Below are positions 42,818 through 51,849 of a stretch of 64,000 nucleotides of DNA, in pieces. Source of the stretch: CAVVDT01 sp963747005. Its GTDB lineage: Bacteria; Pseudomonadota; Alphaproteobacteria; Rhizobiales; Aestuariivirgaceae. A program made the translations under genes and the position numbers. Location: the NCBI GenBank assembly GCA_963747005.1, contig CAVVDT010000008.1, positions 796,653 to 860,652 of the forward strand. Direction: 5' to 3'. Below the pieces are notes generated by a model. The model was not told where the DNA came from and did not search any database. It saw only the letters and a list, made by a program, of their open reading frames with translations. Numbering within the stretch: position 1 is the first letter of the stretch; every line of letters starts with the position of its first letter.

Positions 42818-43869
42818 ACCGTTTCGACTATGTCAGGCCCGCCTCGCTGGCCGAGGCCATTGCCGCCGGCGCCGAACCCGGGGCGGCCTATCTTGCCGCC
42901 GGTACCAATCTTGTCGATCTCATGAAGGCGGGCGCGATGCGCCCGGCCCGTCTGGTCGACATCACGCATCTGCCTGGCCTTGCCGCCATTGAAACCCTGC
43001 CCAATGGCGGAGTCCGCATCGGTGCGATGGTGCGCAACGCCGATCTGGCGCACGATAGCGATTTCGCGGCCCGTTTCCCGGCGGTGGCCGAGGCGCTGCT
43101 TGCCGGCGCATCGGCCCAGTTGAGGAATGCCGCGACAATGGGCGGCAACCTGATGCAGCGCACCCGCTGCAGCTATTTCCAGGACCCGGCCAGCGCCTGC
43201 AACCGGCGCGAGCCCGGCTCCGGCTGCCCAGCGCAAGGCGGCGAGACCCGCGCGCACGCCATCCTCGGCTTCAGTGATCACTGCATCGCCACACATCCAT
43301 CGGACGTCTGCGTGCCGCTCGTGGCGCTCGATGCCGTGGTGGAGATCGAGGGCCCGGCCGGCCGGCGCGAGGTGCCGCTTGAAGCATTCCACCTCCTGCC
43401 CGCCTCAACACCCGAGCGTGAGACGATGCTGGCGTCCGGAGAACTCGTCACGGCGCTGCGCCTGCCGGGTGCGGCGACCGGCTTCTCCGCCCATGCCCGC
43501 TATCTGAAGCTGCGCGACCGCACCTCCTTTGCCTTCGCCCTCGTCTCGGCCGCCGCCATGCTGCTGATCGAGGACGGCACGGTCACCGGCGCGCGCATCG
43601 CGCTCGGTGGCGTTGCGGCGAAGCCCTGGCGGGCCCGTGCAGCCGAGATGGCGCTGATCGGGGCCACTCCCGGGCGCATTGCTTTCGCGCGAGCAGCCGA
43701 AGCCGCGCTGGCCGATGCCCGCCCGGCGGGCGGCAACGGCTTCAAGATCGACCTCGCGACACGGGTTGTCGAGCGTGCCCTCGCGCTTGCCGCCGCCGGA
43801 ACGCCCGCCCGCGTCCCGGCCCTGCCCGGTTCCGTCTTTGCCTCCGCTGGAGAACCCGCACATGGCTGA
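42814..43869 (+). CDS. Aldehyde dehydrogenase FAD-binding subunit with 4Fe-4S motif (PaoB-like)
   Basis: A 351-residue FAD subunit of the CO-dehydrogenase flavoprotein family. FAD motifs are AAGTNLVDLMKAG and TMGGNLMQRTRC. The inserted segment RCSYFQDPASACNRREPGSG with a following Cys matches the extra 4Fe-4S loop known from PaoB (YagS), which other xanthine-dehydrogenase FAD subunits of this size often lack. The ATG at 42814 overlaps the preceding stop as ATGA. Confidence 0.93.
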   Translation: MNRFDYVRPASLAEAIAAGAEPGAAYLAAGTNLVDLMKAGAMRPARLVDITHLPGLAAIETLPNGGVRIGAMVRNADLAHDSDFAARFPAVAEALLAGASAQLRNAATMGGNLMQRTRCSYFQDPASACNRREPGSGCPAQGGETRAHAILGFSDHCIATHPSDVCVPLVALDAVVEIEGPAGRREVPLEAFHLLPASTPERETMLASGELVTALRLPGAATGFSAHARYLKLRDRTSFAFALVSAAAMLLIEDGTVTGARIALGGVAAKPWRARAAEMALIGATPGRIAFARAAEAALADARPAGGNGFKIDLATRVVERALALAAAGTPARVPALPGSVFASAGEPAHG

Positions 43870-46123
43870 TATCGTCTCCCTTCCCACCGCCATCCCCCGC
43901 CGCATGGGCTCCAACGCCGGCCAGCCCATCACCCGCCGCGACGGCATGCTCAAGGTGACCGGCCGCGCAACCTATGCCGCCGACAATCGCCCGGACGCCA
44001 TGCTGCATGCCGTCTTCGCTGCGGCAACCATCGCCCGTGGCCGGGTCACCCACCTCGATGTCGAGGCGGCGCGAGCCCATCCTGGCGTTGTCGAAGTCCT
44101 GACCCCAGCCAATCGCCCGCCGCTCATGCTGGACCCCGACACCAAGCCCTATTTCTTTGCCTTTCGCATCGAGGTGCTGCAGAACGACCGCGTCCGTTAC
44201 GCCGGACAGCCGATCGCGCTGGTCGTGGCCGAGACGCTGGAGGCGGCAACCGAAGGCGCAATGCTTCTCGCCCCGAAGTATGAGACAGAGCCGGCGCACA
44301 GCGGCCTCGACCATGAGCGGTACGTGCCGGAGGCCGTGGGGATCGGTAGTCCCACCAGCGTCGTGACAGGCGATGTCGAAGGCGGACTGGCCGCCGCCGC
44401 GCACCGTATCGAGGCGACCTACGAAACGCCGCCGCAGTATCACAATGCCATGGAGCCGCACGCCATCGTCGCCCGGTGGGACGGCGACCGGCTGACGCTC
44501 GACATGCCGAACCAGGCGCCGACCCTGTCGTGCGCCGCCTTCGCCGCCTGGTTCGGCATCGGGCCCGAGAACGTGCTGATCCGCACGCCCTTCATCGGCG
44601 GCGGCTTCGGTTCCAAGGCGATCATCGCCGGGCCCCAGATCCTCGCGATCCTTGCCGCGAAGATGCTGGCTCGCCCGGTAAAGCTCGTGTTCAGCCGCTC
44701 CCAGATGTTCGGTCCCGTCGGTCATCGCGGCCAGACGCGGCAGACGCTGCGGCTGGGCATGGATGACGCCGGCCACCTGACAGGGCTTGCCCATCATGCC
44801 GTCGTTGCGACCAGCAGCTTCGATGAATTCCTCGAACCCGCCGCCGCTTCGTCACGGACGCTCTATGCCAGCCCTGCCATCGCCACCACGCACGAGGCGG
44901 TGCGCAACGATATCGGCACACCGGGGCCGATGCGGGCACCGGGTGAGGCCTCGGGCTCGGCCGCGCTGGAGGTCGCGATCGATGAGGCAGCCCTGGCCTG
45001 CGGTATGGACCCGCTGGACTTCCGCCTCGCCAACTATGCCGAAGTGGATCCCGTCACCGGCAATCCCTATTCCTCCAAGGCGTTGCGCGAATGCTATACC
45101 GAAGGTGCCAGGCGCTTCGGCTGGTCGGACCGGCCTCTTGCGCCTCGAAAGATGCGCGACGACGACGGCATGCTGGTCGGCTGGGGCCTCGGGACGGCGG
45201 TCTTTCCCTGTCCGATGTTCGCAGCCGAGGCTCGTGCCACCCTGCGCCCCGATGGCACCGGCCTGGTGGAGACCAGCCTCATCGACATGGGGCAGGGCGC
45301 CTGGACGGCGCTCGCCCAGATCGCCGCCGACGCGCTCGGCCTCGATGTTGCGCAGGTGGAAATGCGCGGCGGGGCATCGAACCTGCCGGATGGCGGTATC
45401 GCCGGCGGCTCGGGCCATACCGCGACAGCGGGGCTGGCGATCGAGAACGCCGGCAGCGAGGCCGTCGCACGGCTGGCCGGGATCGCCATCGCCGATCCGG
45501 CGTCTCCGCTCTTCGGTGCGAGCAATGCCGGTGTCGTGGCGCGCGGCGGCCGGCTCTACCGCAGCGACGATGAGGCTCGTAGCGAGAGCTACGCCGATAT
45601 TCTTGTTCGCGCCGGTCGGTCAGGCGTCGAAGGCAACGGCAAGGGCGCGCGCGACCCGGGCGTCGCCGAGGCTTACGCGCTGCAATCCCACGGCGCTGTC
45701 TTTGCCGAAGTGAAGGTCGATCCAGAACTTGGCCAGGTCCGCGTGACCCGCCTCATCGGCGCCTTCGCCGCCGGTCGCATCATCAACCCGCGGCTGGCGC
45801 AAAGCCAGTATTGCGGCGGCATGGTCTGGGGCCTTTCCTTCGCCCTTCACGAGGCGGCACTGGTCGATGCCCGCACCGGTCGCGTGATGAACGCCGATCT
45901 CGGTGAATACCACGTCCCGGTGAACGCCGACGTGACCTCGATCGAAGCGTTGCTGATCCCTGAAGAGGACCATCGCGTCAACCCGCTCGGCATCAAGGGC
46001 GTCGGCGAGATCGGCGTCACCGGGACTGCCGGCGCCATCGCCAACGCGGTGTGGCACGCCACCGGACGCCGCGTACGCCAGTTCCCGATCCGCATCGAGG
46101 ACCTGTGGGGAGCTGGCACGTGA
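43862..46123 (+). CDS. Aldehyde dehydrogenase molybdopterin-binding subunit (PaoC-like)
   Basis: A 753-residue large subunit carrying molybdenum-cofactor segments FIGGGFGSKA, GPMRAPGEASGSAALE and the catalytic Glu in GIKGVGEIGVTGTAGAIANA. It oxidises aldehydes or hydroxylates heterocycles. The FAD subunit type favours broad aldehyde oxidation. The ATG at 43862 overlaps the FAD gene by eight bases; longer frames are shadow. No XdhC/PaoD-type chaperone gene follows. Downstream lie mobile-element remnants, so the operon may have lost it. Confidence 0.93.
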   Translation: MADIVSLPTAIPRRMGSNAGQPITRRDGMLKVTGRATYAADNRPDAMLHAVFAAATIARGRVTHLDVEAARAHPGVVEVLTPANRPPLMLDPDTKPYFFAFRIEVLQNDRVRYAGQPIALVVAETLEAATEGAMLLAPKYETEPAHSGLDHERYVPEAVGIGSPTSVVTGDVEGGLAAAAHRIEATYETPPQYHNAMEPHAIVARWDGDRLTLDMPNQAPTLSCAAFAAWFGIGPENVLIRTPFIGGGFGSKAIIAGPQILAILAAKMLARPVKLVFSRSQMFGPVGHRGQTRQTLRLGMDDAGHLTGLAHHAVVATSSFDEFLEPAAASSRTLYASPAIATTHEAVRNDIGTPGPMRAPGEASGSAALEVAIDEAALACGMDPLDFRLANYAEVDPVTGNPYSSKALRECYTEGARRFGWSDRPLAPRKMRDDDGMLVGWGLGTAVFPCPMFAAEARATLRPDGTGLVETSLIDMGQGAWTALAQIAADALGLDVAQVEMRGGASNLPDGGIAGGSGHTATAGLAIENAGSEAVARLAGIAIADPASPLFGASNAGVVARGGRLYRSDDEARSESYADILVRAGRSGVEGNGKGARDPGVAEAYALQSHGAVFAEVKVDPELGQVRVTRLIGAFAAGRIINPRLAQSQYCGGMVWGLSFALHEAALVDARTGRVMNADLGEYHVPVNADVTSIEALLIPEEDHRVNPLGIKGVGEIGVTGTAGAIANAVWHATGRRVRQFPIRIEDLWGAGT

Positions 46124-46144
46124 TCCGGCAGCTGAACCGGCTGG

Positions 46145-46293
46145 GAGAGCGACCGATGCAGCGCTTCAAGTCGGCCGGTTCGGCCAGAGACTTCTCTACA
46201 CTCACGCCACATTCTCCAACACCTTCAACCTCCGGCGTCATCTCATTTCACGGAAGACTCGTCGTCAATTTCGATGCGAAGCCATGAGGACGT
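46145..46293 (+). mobile_element. IS6-family transposase 3' remnant, frameshifted
   Basis: Translation gives ERPMQRFKSAGSA and then, after a frame change near 46183, QRLLYTHATFSNTF and NLRRHLISRKTRRQFRCEAMRTW in pieces. These are the C-terminal motifs of IS6-type transposases found in rhizobia. Only the last ~50 codons remain, without a terminal repeat that I can see. It is joined directly to a DNA methylase remnant. Confidence 0.6.
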
Positions 46294-46549
46294 GGCAACC
46301 CCACCGTAAAGCCGATCGTCCTCGTCGCAGACGCTATCAGAAACGGTTCGTGGCGCGACGGCCTGGTGCCTGATCCGCTTTTCGGGGTCCGGAACCACTG
46401 TTCTTGCCGCCGAACGGGCCGGCCGGCGGGCAATCTCGATCGAGTTCGACCCGACGTATGTCGATGTCGCCGTTCGTCGTTTCGAGGCACTTTCAGGCAA
46501 GACGACGCGCAGGGCGGCGACTGACCAGGCCATCGTTGAAATGCTCTAG
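46294..46549 (+). pseudogene. DNA methyltransferase (N4/N6 type) C-terminal remnant, frameshifted
   Basis: The frame starting at 46294 reads GNPTVKPIVLVADAIRNGS and DGLVPDP. After a one-base shift near 46382 it continues as SGSGTTVLAAERAGRRA and SIEFDPTYVDVAVRRFEALS to a stop at 46549. HPTVKP, DPFxGSGTT and YVDVAVRR are hallmarks of adenine/cytosine-N methyltransferases, here with the SAM-binding GSGTT intact but the gene broken and the target-recognition half missing. It overlaps the emrB-like stop by four bases. Confidence 0.72.
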
Positions 46550-48144
46550 TGTCCACCCGCGCCTGCCGTTATGGGCGCAGGGCGTTTCATCAGGACGGCG
46601 AGCCCGGTGAGCGCCACGAAGAGCACCGAGAGGATGAGGAAGACATCGGCGAAGGCCATCACCATGGCCTGCCGGTGTACGATCTGCGTCAACTGCTTCA
46701 GTGCCATCAATTTCGCGTCGGCGCCAAAATCGGCAAACCGCCGCGTCAGATTTTGAAGCGTCTCCAGAGCCGGCCCGCGCGCCGTGTTCACCGCCTCGTG
46801 CAGACGCGCCAGATGCAGATCGGTCTGGTCATTGAGAACGGTGTTGATCGCCGCCAGGCCAATGGCGCCGCCGAGGTTGCGCATCAGGTTGAACAGCCCC
46901 GATGCATTCTTCAGCCGGTCGGGTGATAGCGTGCCGAGGGCTACGTTGGTGATCGGCACGATGGCCAGCATCAGCCCGATGCCGCGAAAAATCTGCGGCC
47001 AAAGGAGTTCGTAGAAATCCCAGTCCCTGGTCAGGTCGATCATCCACCACGAGCCGAGCGCAAAGGCGAGGAAGCCGGCGGCCAGCACCAGGCGCGGATC
47101 GAACCTGGCCGATAGCTGGCCGGCAATGGGCGCGGTGAGGAACATGGCAAGGCCGGAGACGAACATGGTGTCGCCGATCATCAGGGCGTTGTAGCCGCGG
47201 ATATGAGCGAGATAGACGGGGTAGAGATAGGTCAGACCATAAAGACCGATGCCGAGCACGAAGGAGAACAGGCTGCCGACCGCGAAATTGCGGTCGGAAA
47301 AGGCGCGCAAATCGACAATGGGCGATCTGGCGGTCAGTACGCGGGCAAAGAAGGCCACCGCGGAGACCGCCGAAACGACGGCAAACAGGGCAACCGTCCT
47401 GTCGTCCAGCCAGTCATATTGCGGTCCTTCCTCCAGCACATATTCCATGGCCCCGAGAAAGCCCGCCATCGACACCAGGCCCCACAGATCGAACGACTTG
47501 AACAGGCCGAGGTCCGGTTTGTCGAAGTCGACCAGCACCAGCACGGCGACGGTGACCGCTATGCCCGGCACCACATTGATGAAGAACAGCCAGTGCCACG
47601 ACAACGCATCGGTGAGATAGCCGCCGATGGTCGGACCAACGGTGGGAGCAAGCGTTGCCACCAGGCCGATCACCGGTGCTATCAGCGACTGTCTGGAGCG
47701 CGGGAAGATGATGTAGGCCGAGGCGAAAACCGTAGGGATCATGCCGCCGCCGATAAAGCCCTGGATCGCCCGCCAGACGATCATCTCGTTGATGGAGGAG
47801 GTCATGCCGCACATCAGGCTGGCAAAAGTGAAGCCTGCGGCCGAGGCGGCAAAGAGCACCCGCGTCCCCAACGCCCGCGACAGAAAGCCGGAAAACGGGA
47901 TGGCGATGACCTCGGCCACCAGATAGGCCGTCTGCACCCAGGAAATCTCGTCGTTGCTGGCCGAAAGGCCGGCCTGGATGTCGGTGAGCGAGGCCGAGAC
48001 GATCTGGATATCGAGGATGGCCATGAACATCCCGAACACCATGGCGACGAACGCCATCATCCTGCGCGGATCGATGCGCTCGTCGATACCCGGGCCCGCT
48101 GCGGCGAAGGTGGCAGGTGAAGGGGTCGCGACGGCAGCGCTCAT
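46546..48144 (-). CDS. Multidrug efflux MFS transporter, DHA2/EmrB family
   Basis: A 532-residue proton-coupled exporter with about 14 membrane segments. The MFS loop motif near SRALGTRVLFAASAAGF, the motif C-like PTVGPTIGGYLTD and the N-terminal DIQIVSASLTDIQAGLSAS are typical of EmrB. The ATG at 48144 follows GAGGACGCC, 10 bp after the EmrA-like gene. With that adaptor it would move toxic organic compounds across both membranes through an outer-membrane channel encoded elsewhere. Confidence 0.94.
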   Translation of the reverse strand: MSAAVATPSPATFAAAGPGIDERIDPRRMMAFVAMVFGMFMAILDIQIVSASLTDIQAGLSASNDEISWVQTAYLVAEVIAIPFSGFLSRALGTRVLFAASAAGFTFASLMCGMTSSINEMIVWRAIQGFIGGGMIPTVFASAYIIFPRSRQSLIAPVIGLVATLAPTVGPTIGGYLTDALSWHWLFFINVVPGIAVTVAVLVLVDFDKPDLGLFKSFDLWGLVSMAGFLGAMEYVLEEGPQYDWLDDRTVALFAVVSAVSAVAFFARVLTARSPIVDLRAFSDRNFAVGSLFSFVLGIGLYGLTYLYPVYLAHIRGYNALMIGDTMFVSGLAMFLTAPIAGQLSARFDPRLVLAAGFLAFALGSWWMIDLTRDWDFYELLWPQIFRGIGLMLAIVPITNVALGTLSPDRLKNASGLFNLMRNLGGAIGLAAINTVLNDQTDLHLARLHEAVNTARGPALETLQNLTRRFADFGADAKLMALKQLTQIVHRQAMVMAFADVFLILSVLFVALTGLAVLMKRPAPITAGAGGH

Positions 48145-48154
48145 GGCGTCCTCG

Positions 48155-49492
48155 CTATTGCCCAGCGATGCGCAGCCGAGGCGTGTCCGACGAACCGACC
48201 ACGCTAGCCGTCTGCCGCGTGTTGACGCTGACTACAACCGACATGCCCGGACGCAGGACCTGCTGGGTCGCAATGTCGGCCGGCACGGCGATGCGCACCG
48301 GCATGCGCTGGACGATCTTGGTGAAGTTGCCGGTGGCGTTGTCGGCCGGCAACAGCGAGAACACCGAACCGGAGGCCGGCGCCAGGCTTTCGACGGTGCC
48401 GTGCACGGTCTTGCCCGGCAGGGCATCCACTTCGATATCGACCGCCTGGCCGGGCGTCAGGCTGGCCAGTTGGGTTTCCTTGAAGTTGGCATCGATGAAC
48501 ACCTTGTCGAGCGGCACCAGGCTCGCAAGCCGCTGGCCGGGCTGCACGTAGTCGCCGGTCTGCACGGCGCGATTGCCGATGACGCCGTCGATGGGCGCGC
48601 GCACCACGGTGAAGGACAGGTCGCGCTCGGCCTGGGCCAGGGCGGTCTTCAACTCATCGAGCTTGCGGGCCTCTTCGGTCTGCTGGGCCTTGAGCACATC
48701 GGTCTGGGCTCTGGCGGCCGTCACCGCCGCCTCGGCGGCCGTCACCGCGGCGGCGGCCTGATCGCGCTCGGCACGCGCCTTGTCGAGGACCTGTCGGCTG
48801 GCGAACTGCTGGGCGACCAGTGTCTGCTGGCGGGTGAATTCTAGGTCGGCGCGGGTGCGGCCGGCCTCGGCCGAGGCCAGTTGCGCCTGCGCCTGGTCGA
48901 CTGCGGCACCTTGCGCGGAGATCTGCCGGCCGAGGCGTTCTACTGTCGCCTTCTGGGTCGCCACCTTGTCGCGCGCCGCATTCGCCGCAAGCCGGTAATC
49001 GCCGTCGTCGATGCGGGCAATGACGTCGCCGGCGTGGACGAGGGTATTGTCGTTGCTGTCGATGGCGGTCAGATAGCCGGAAACCTTGGAGGCAAGCGTG
49101 GTGTTGTAGCTGCTGACATAGGCATCATCGGTCGAGACGATAAATCGCGACACCGTCATCCAGTGATAGCCATACCAGCCGGCGCCCGACACACCGAGCG
49201 CGCCAAGCAGCAACAGGGCGGCCAGCTTCAACTTGCGCCGGCGGGGCGCGACGGATAGGGGCTGCGCCGCGTCGGTGGCCTGGGCCGGGAGTTCGGGAAG
49301 CGGTGCCGGCCCGGATTCCGTCTTCTTTTTCGCCGCCGGGCGGTTCTTGCGGGTGCGAACGCTTGCCTTCACTGCCACTGCCAGATCGACTTCGCCAGCC
49401 GGGATTGGCGTTTCCACGGCGCCTTTTTCCATGCGCGGGCCGTGACCGAGGGGAAGGCCGACGGGGTTGCTTTCGCTGGTGTCTCGATACAT
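48155..49492 (-). CDS. HlyD/EmrA-type efflux adaptor
   Basis: A 445-residue membrane-fusion protein. A long charged cytoplasmic tail (residues ~1-95, with RKNRPAAKKKTES) precedes a single membrane anchor (AALLLLGALGVSGAGWYGYHW), then a lipoyl domain (DDAYVSSYNTTLASKVSGYL), a long coiled coil and the barrel (VVRAPIDGVIGNRAVQTGDYV). The ATG at 49492 is preferred over a GTG at 49504. It is first in the emrAB-type operon, divergent from a TetR gene with two operators in between. Confidence 0.93.
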   Translation of the reverse strand: MYRDTSESNPVGLPLGHGPRMEKGAVETPIPAGEVDLAVAVKASVRTRKNRPAAKKKTESGPAPLPELPAQATDAAQPLSVAPRRRKLKLAALLLLGALGVSGAGWYGYHWMTVSRFIVSTDDAYVSSYNTTLASKVSGYLTAIDSNDNTLVHAGDVIARIDDGDYRLAANAARDKVATQKATVERLGRQISAQGAAVDQAQAQLASAEAGRTRADLEFTRQQTLVAQQFASRQVLDKARAERDQAAAAVTAAEAAVTAARAQTDVLKAQQTEEARKLDELKTALAQAERDLSFTVVRAPIDGVIGNRAVQTGDYVQPGQRLASLVPLDKVFIDANFKETQLASLTPGQAVDIEVDALPGKTVHGTVESLAPASGSVFSLLPADNATGNFTKIVQRMPVRIAVPADIATQQVLRPGMSVVVSVNTRQTASVVGSSDTPRLRIAGQ

Positions 49493-49524
49493 GTGCCACT
49501 CCACTCGGATAATGTGGCCGGTTC

Positions 49525-49545
49525 TTGACCGAACCGTTCGGTCAA
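49525..49545. promoter_or_regulatory. TetR operator 1 (efflux promoter)
   Basis: A perfect 21-bp inverted repeat: TTGACCGAAC, one central base, and its complement. It lies 33 bp before the EmrA-like start. The arms are almost the same as those of the second site 34 bp away, so one regulator probably binds both. Confidence 0.75.
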
Positions 49546-49578
49546 TGCTATTTAGGACAGATGGATGCCGCTGTCAAG

Positions 49579-49599
49579 ATGACCGAACGGTTCGGTCAT
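49579..49599. promoter_or_regulatory. TetR operator 2 (tetR promoter)
   Basis: A perfect 21-bp inverted repeat: ATGACCGAAC, one central base, and its complement. It lies 62 bp before the tetR start. Site centres are 54 bp apart, close to five helical turns, so the two dimers could lie on the same DNA face. This fits autoregulation together with repression of the efflux genes. Confidence 0.75.
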
Positions 49600-49660
49600 T
49601 GAAAAAATCGACCGGCGGGTTATATAGAAGAATATGAATTCTTTGATTCCGGAGGCGACA

Positions 49661-50305
49661 ATGGCCCGGCAGATCGAGCTTGAACGGCAAACCACACCGC
49701 AAGGCGAGGACGACAACACCAAGCGCCAGCAGATCATCGAGGGCGCACGCGAAGTGTTCCTGGCCCAGGGTTTTGATGCCGCCAGCATGAACGACATCGC
49801 CCGCACTGCGGGCGTCTCGAAGGGCACGCTCTATGTCTATTTCGAGAACAAGGAAAAGCTCTTCCAGACCATCTGCAGCCAGGAATGCCAGGCCCAGGCC
49901 GAGGATACTTTCCGATTCGTGAACGATGGCGACGATATCGAGGCGACACTCACCCGCGTCGGCCTCAACTTCGTGAAATTCCTCTGCCGCCATGAGAGGG
50001 CCTCCACCGCGCGCACCGTGATGGCCATTTCCGAACGCATGCCCGAGATCGGCAAGAACTTCTACGAGACCGGTGCGGTGCAGGGGATTGCCCGGCTGGC
50101 CGCTTACCTCGATGGCCACGTCAAGACCGGCGAACTGGCGATCGCTGATTGCGAACTGGCTGCGGCGCAACTCATCGAAGCCTGCCAGGCGACCCTGTTC
50201 AAGCCGATCCTTTTCAACTTCGGCAAGCCACCCAGTGAGGTGCGCATGCGCCATGTGGTCGAGACCGCCGTAAGGGCCTTCCTCGCCGCCTATCGTGTGC
50301 GCTGA
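49661..50305 (+). CDS. TetR-family repressor of the adjacent efflux operon
   Basis: A 214-residue TetR protein. The helix-turn-helix region (QQIIEGAREVFLAQGFDAASMNDIARTAGVSKGTLYVYFENKEKLF) is canonical. The C-terminal domain resembles the AcrR/TetR_C group (RTVMAISERMPEIGKNFYETG). The ATG at 49661 follows GGAGGCGACA exactly; ATG at 49634 is upstream of that site. Divergent placement and the two shared palindromes indicate that it represses the EmrAB-type genes until a toxic ligand is bound. Confidence 0.93.
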   Translation: MARQIELERQTTPQGEDDNTKRQQIIEGAREVFLAQGFDAASMNDIARTAGVSKGTLYVYFENKEKLFQTICSQECQAQAEDTFRFVNDGDDIEATLTRVGLNFVKFLCRHERASTARTVMAISERMPEIGKNFYETGAVQGIARLAAYLDGHVKTGELAIADCELAAAQLIEACQATLFKPILFNFGKPPSEVRMRHVVETAVRAFLAAYRVR

Positions 50306-51345
50306 GCCGGCAGCCATCATGCGGCTCGATTGTCTGCGTTGCGGCGCGGGCACAAGAGCTCTGGCGACAAGACCCTGGACGGCTTCGCCGCGCTGATTGC
50401 GCGTCTCGCTTCGCATTCGCACCATCCCCCTGTCGGGCCGCGAACGCGACGGCATGATCTCCTCGATCTCGCTTGAGACGGTGAAGATGTCGCCCGGGCG
50501 GGTCGGCCTGGGGCCAGCTTATCTCGCCGCCCACCCAATCGGATGCAGGTCCGCTCGCAAGACAGTCGTTCGCTGGCCTTCAACGATATCACCTTTACGG
50601 GTCGCGGGATAAAGCGAACGGGCGATTGAGAGCTTTCATGGCAGCGACGAAACTCACCGCACAACGACTCTCCCGCATATCGGATCTCCCCCTTGCCTGG
50701 CACGATCAGAACGAATCACCCGGCCTCTGATCTTCGTGGTTATCCGACTCCAATCTGACCTTGCTCTCCCTCCTGCGCGAGCAATATCCGCTATAGCAGG
50801 CACACCAGCGGGCAAATCACGCCTCAATCAAGGCGATGCGCCAACCAACACTTTGCCAAACACCTGGATACGAAAATGGGCGGCCGGAGACGCGAGACCA
50901 CTTTGGCGCCAGAACGCCAGTACATGGCGTCTCTCTGCCAAGCCTTCCTCGCAATCCCGACCTGGCCCGCGGAAATGTCGGAGTTATTCGGAGACGCGGA
51001 AAACTGACCAGAAAAGCCAGTACGGAATGGTGGTGGACGCAGTCTGCAGCGAACTCGTCTCTGCTCGGATTTCCCTGATATACGGGAAAATACAGGGAAA
51101 AATAGCAAATTTGCCGGTTATTGCGCAATTTAAGCGCCCGCAACTAACTGATATTGCGTCGTATTTTTGAAAAATTCCCTGTGCAATCGAACAGGGAAAA
51201 TCGTTGCCCGATCAGGGAACTATTGCAAGCGAACAGGGAAGCCAAGCGGCACAACGTAAGCGTACGCTGATTGCACTGTTGTTTTCGGCCTGGCGGTTTC
51301 GATCTTGTCTTGCACGGCTATGTGCGTGGAACAGGAGGGAAGATC
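50306..51345. other. Intergenic/decayed region without a recognisable gene
   Basis: About 1 kb between tetR and the IS66 fragment. Several short open frames on both strands exist, but none has a recognisable product, a good ribosome site and a sensible start together. The last third (51070-51240) is AT-rich and contains repeated CAGGGAA/TTCCCTG heptamers. Base composition is lower in GC than the flanking genes. Confidence 0.6.
51192..51240 (+). repeat. Three CAGGGAA repeats at 21-bp spacing
   Basis: CAGGGAA starts at 51192, 51213 and 51234, exactly 21 bp apart, with AAC or ATC before each. Further copies lie at 51093 and, inverted, at 51071 and 51175. The exact two-turn spacing resembles iterons or a multi-site operator, or it may be decayed mobile-element sequence just before the IS66 fragment. 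Confidence 0.5.
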
Positions 51346-51804
51346 GTGCCGCGAATGAAGGAGACGAAGCGTGCGGAGCTGGAGGCTTTCTGGCGTTCGC
51401 ATCTCGAGGGTTGGGCTGCAAGCGACTTGAATCAACGGGAATATTGCGAGGCGCATGGCCTGCCGCTGAAGCGGTTCGGCAACTGGCGGGCGAAGTTCAG
51501 ATATGAGGTTCCGTCACCTGTCCGCAGGCTGCTTTATCGCCGCGGCGGGAGCTTTGGCCATATGGCCAGCCATATGGCTGACAGGGAAATTGACGACACC
51601 TCGACGGGGTATGTTCCCTCGGCGGCAACCATGCCGGACGGGCGGCGGAACTTCAGGGTTGCGGACAAGAAGCGGATGGTGGCCGAGGCCATGGCGCCGG
51701 GTGCCTCGGTGTCGGGCGTGGCCCGCCGCTACGGGATCGACACGCGTCTGCTGTTCCGCTGGAAGCGCGAGTTCGCCCGGCCACCGTCCGAGCCGGTGTC
51801 GCCT
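51346..51804 (+). mobile_element. IS66-type accessory TnpA gene fragment (3' truncated)
   Basis: The reading frame starts at GTG 51346 after an AGGAGGGA site. It gives MPRMKETKRAELEAFWRSH and later RVADKKRMVAEAMAPGASVS and GVARRYGIDTRLLFRWKREF, the helix-turn-helix of IS66 TnpA/OrfA proteins. After ~residue 153 the sequence is no longer IS66-like and the same frame runs into an unrelated secreted protein to 52104. No TnpB/TnpC genes follow, so the element is a remnant. Confidence 0.78.
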
Positions 51805-51849
51805 CTGCGGTGCACACGCGCAATCTTGCCCAGGCTGGGGTGCATAGAC

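Noticed and set aside
43273..43282. AGTGATCACT palindrome
   Set aside because: It lies inside the FAD-subunit coding sequence and differs from TGTGATCACA at both ends. A chance match is likely.
50306..51140. Several 60-140 codon open frames on both strands
   Set aside because: They overlap each other, lack ribosome sites and contain no recognisable motif.
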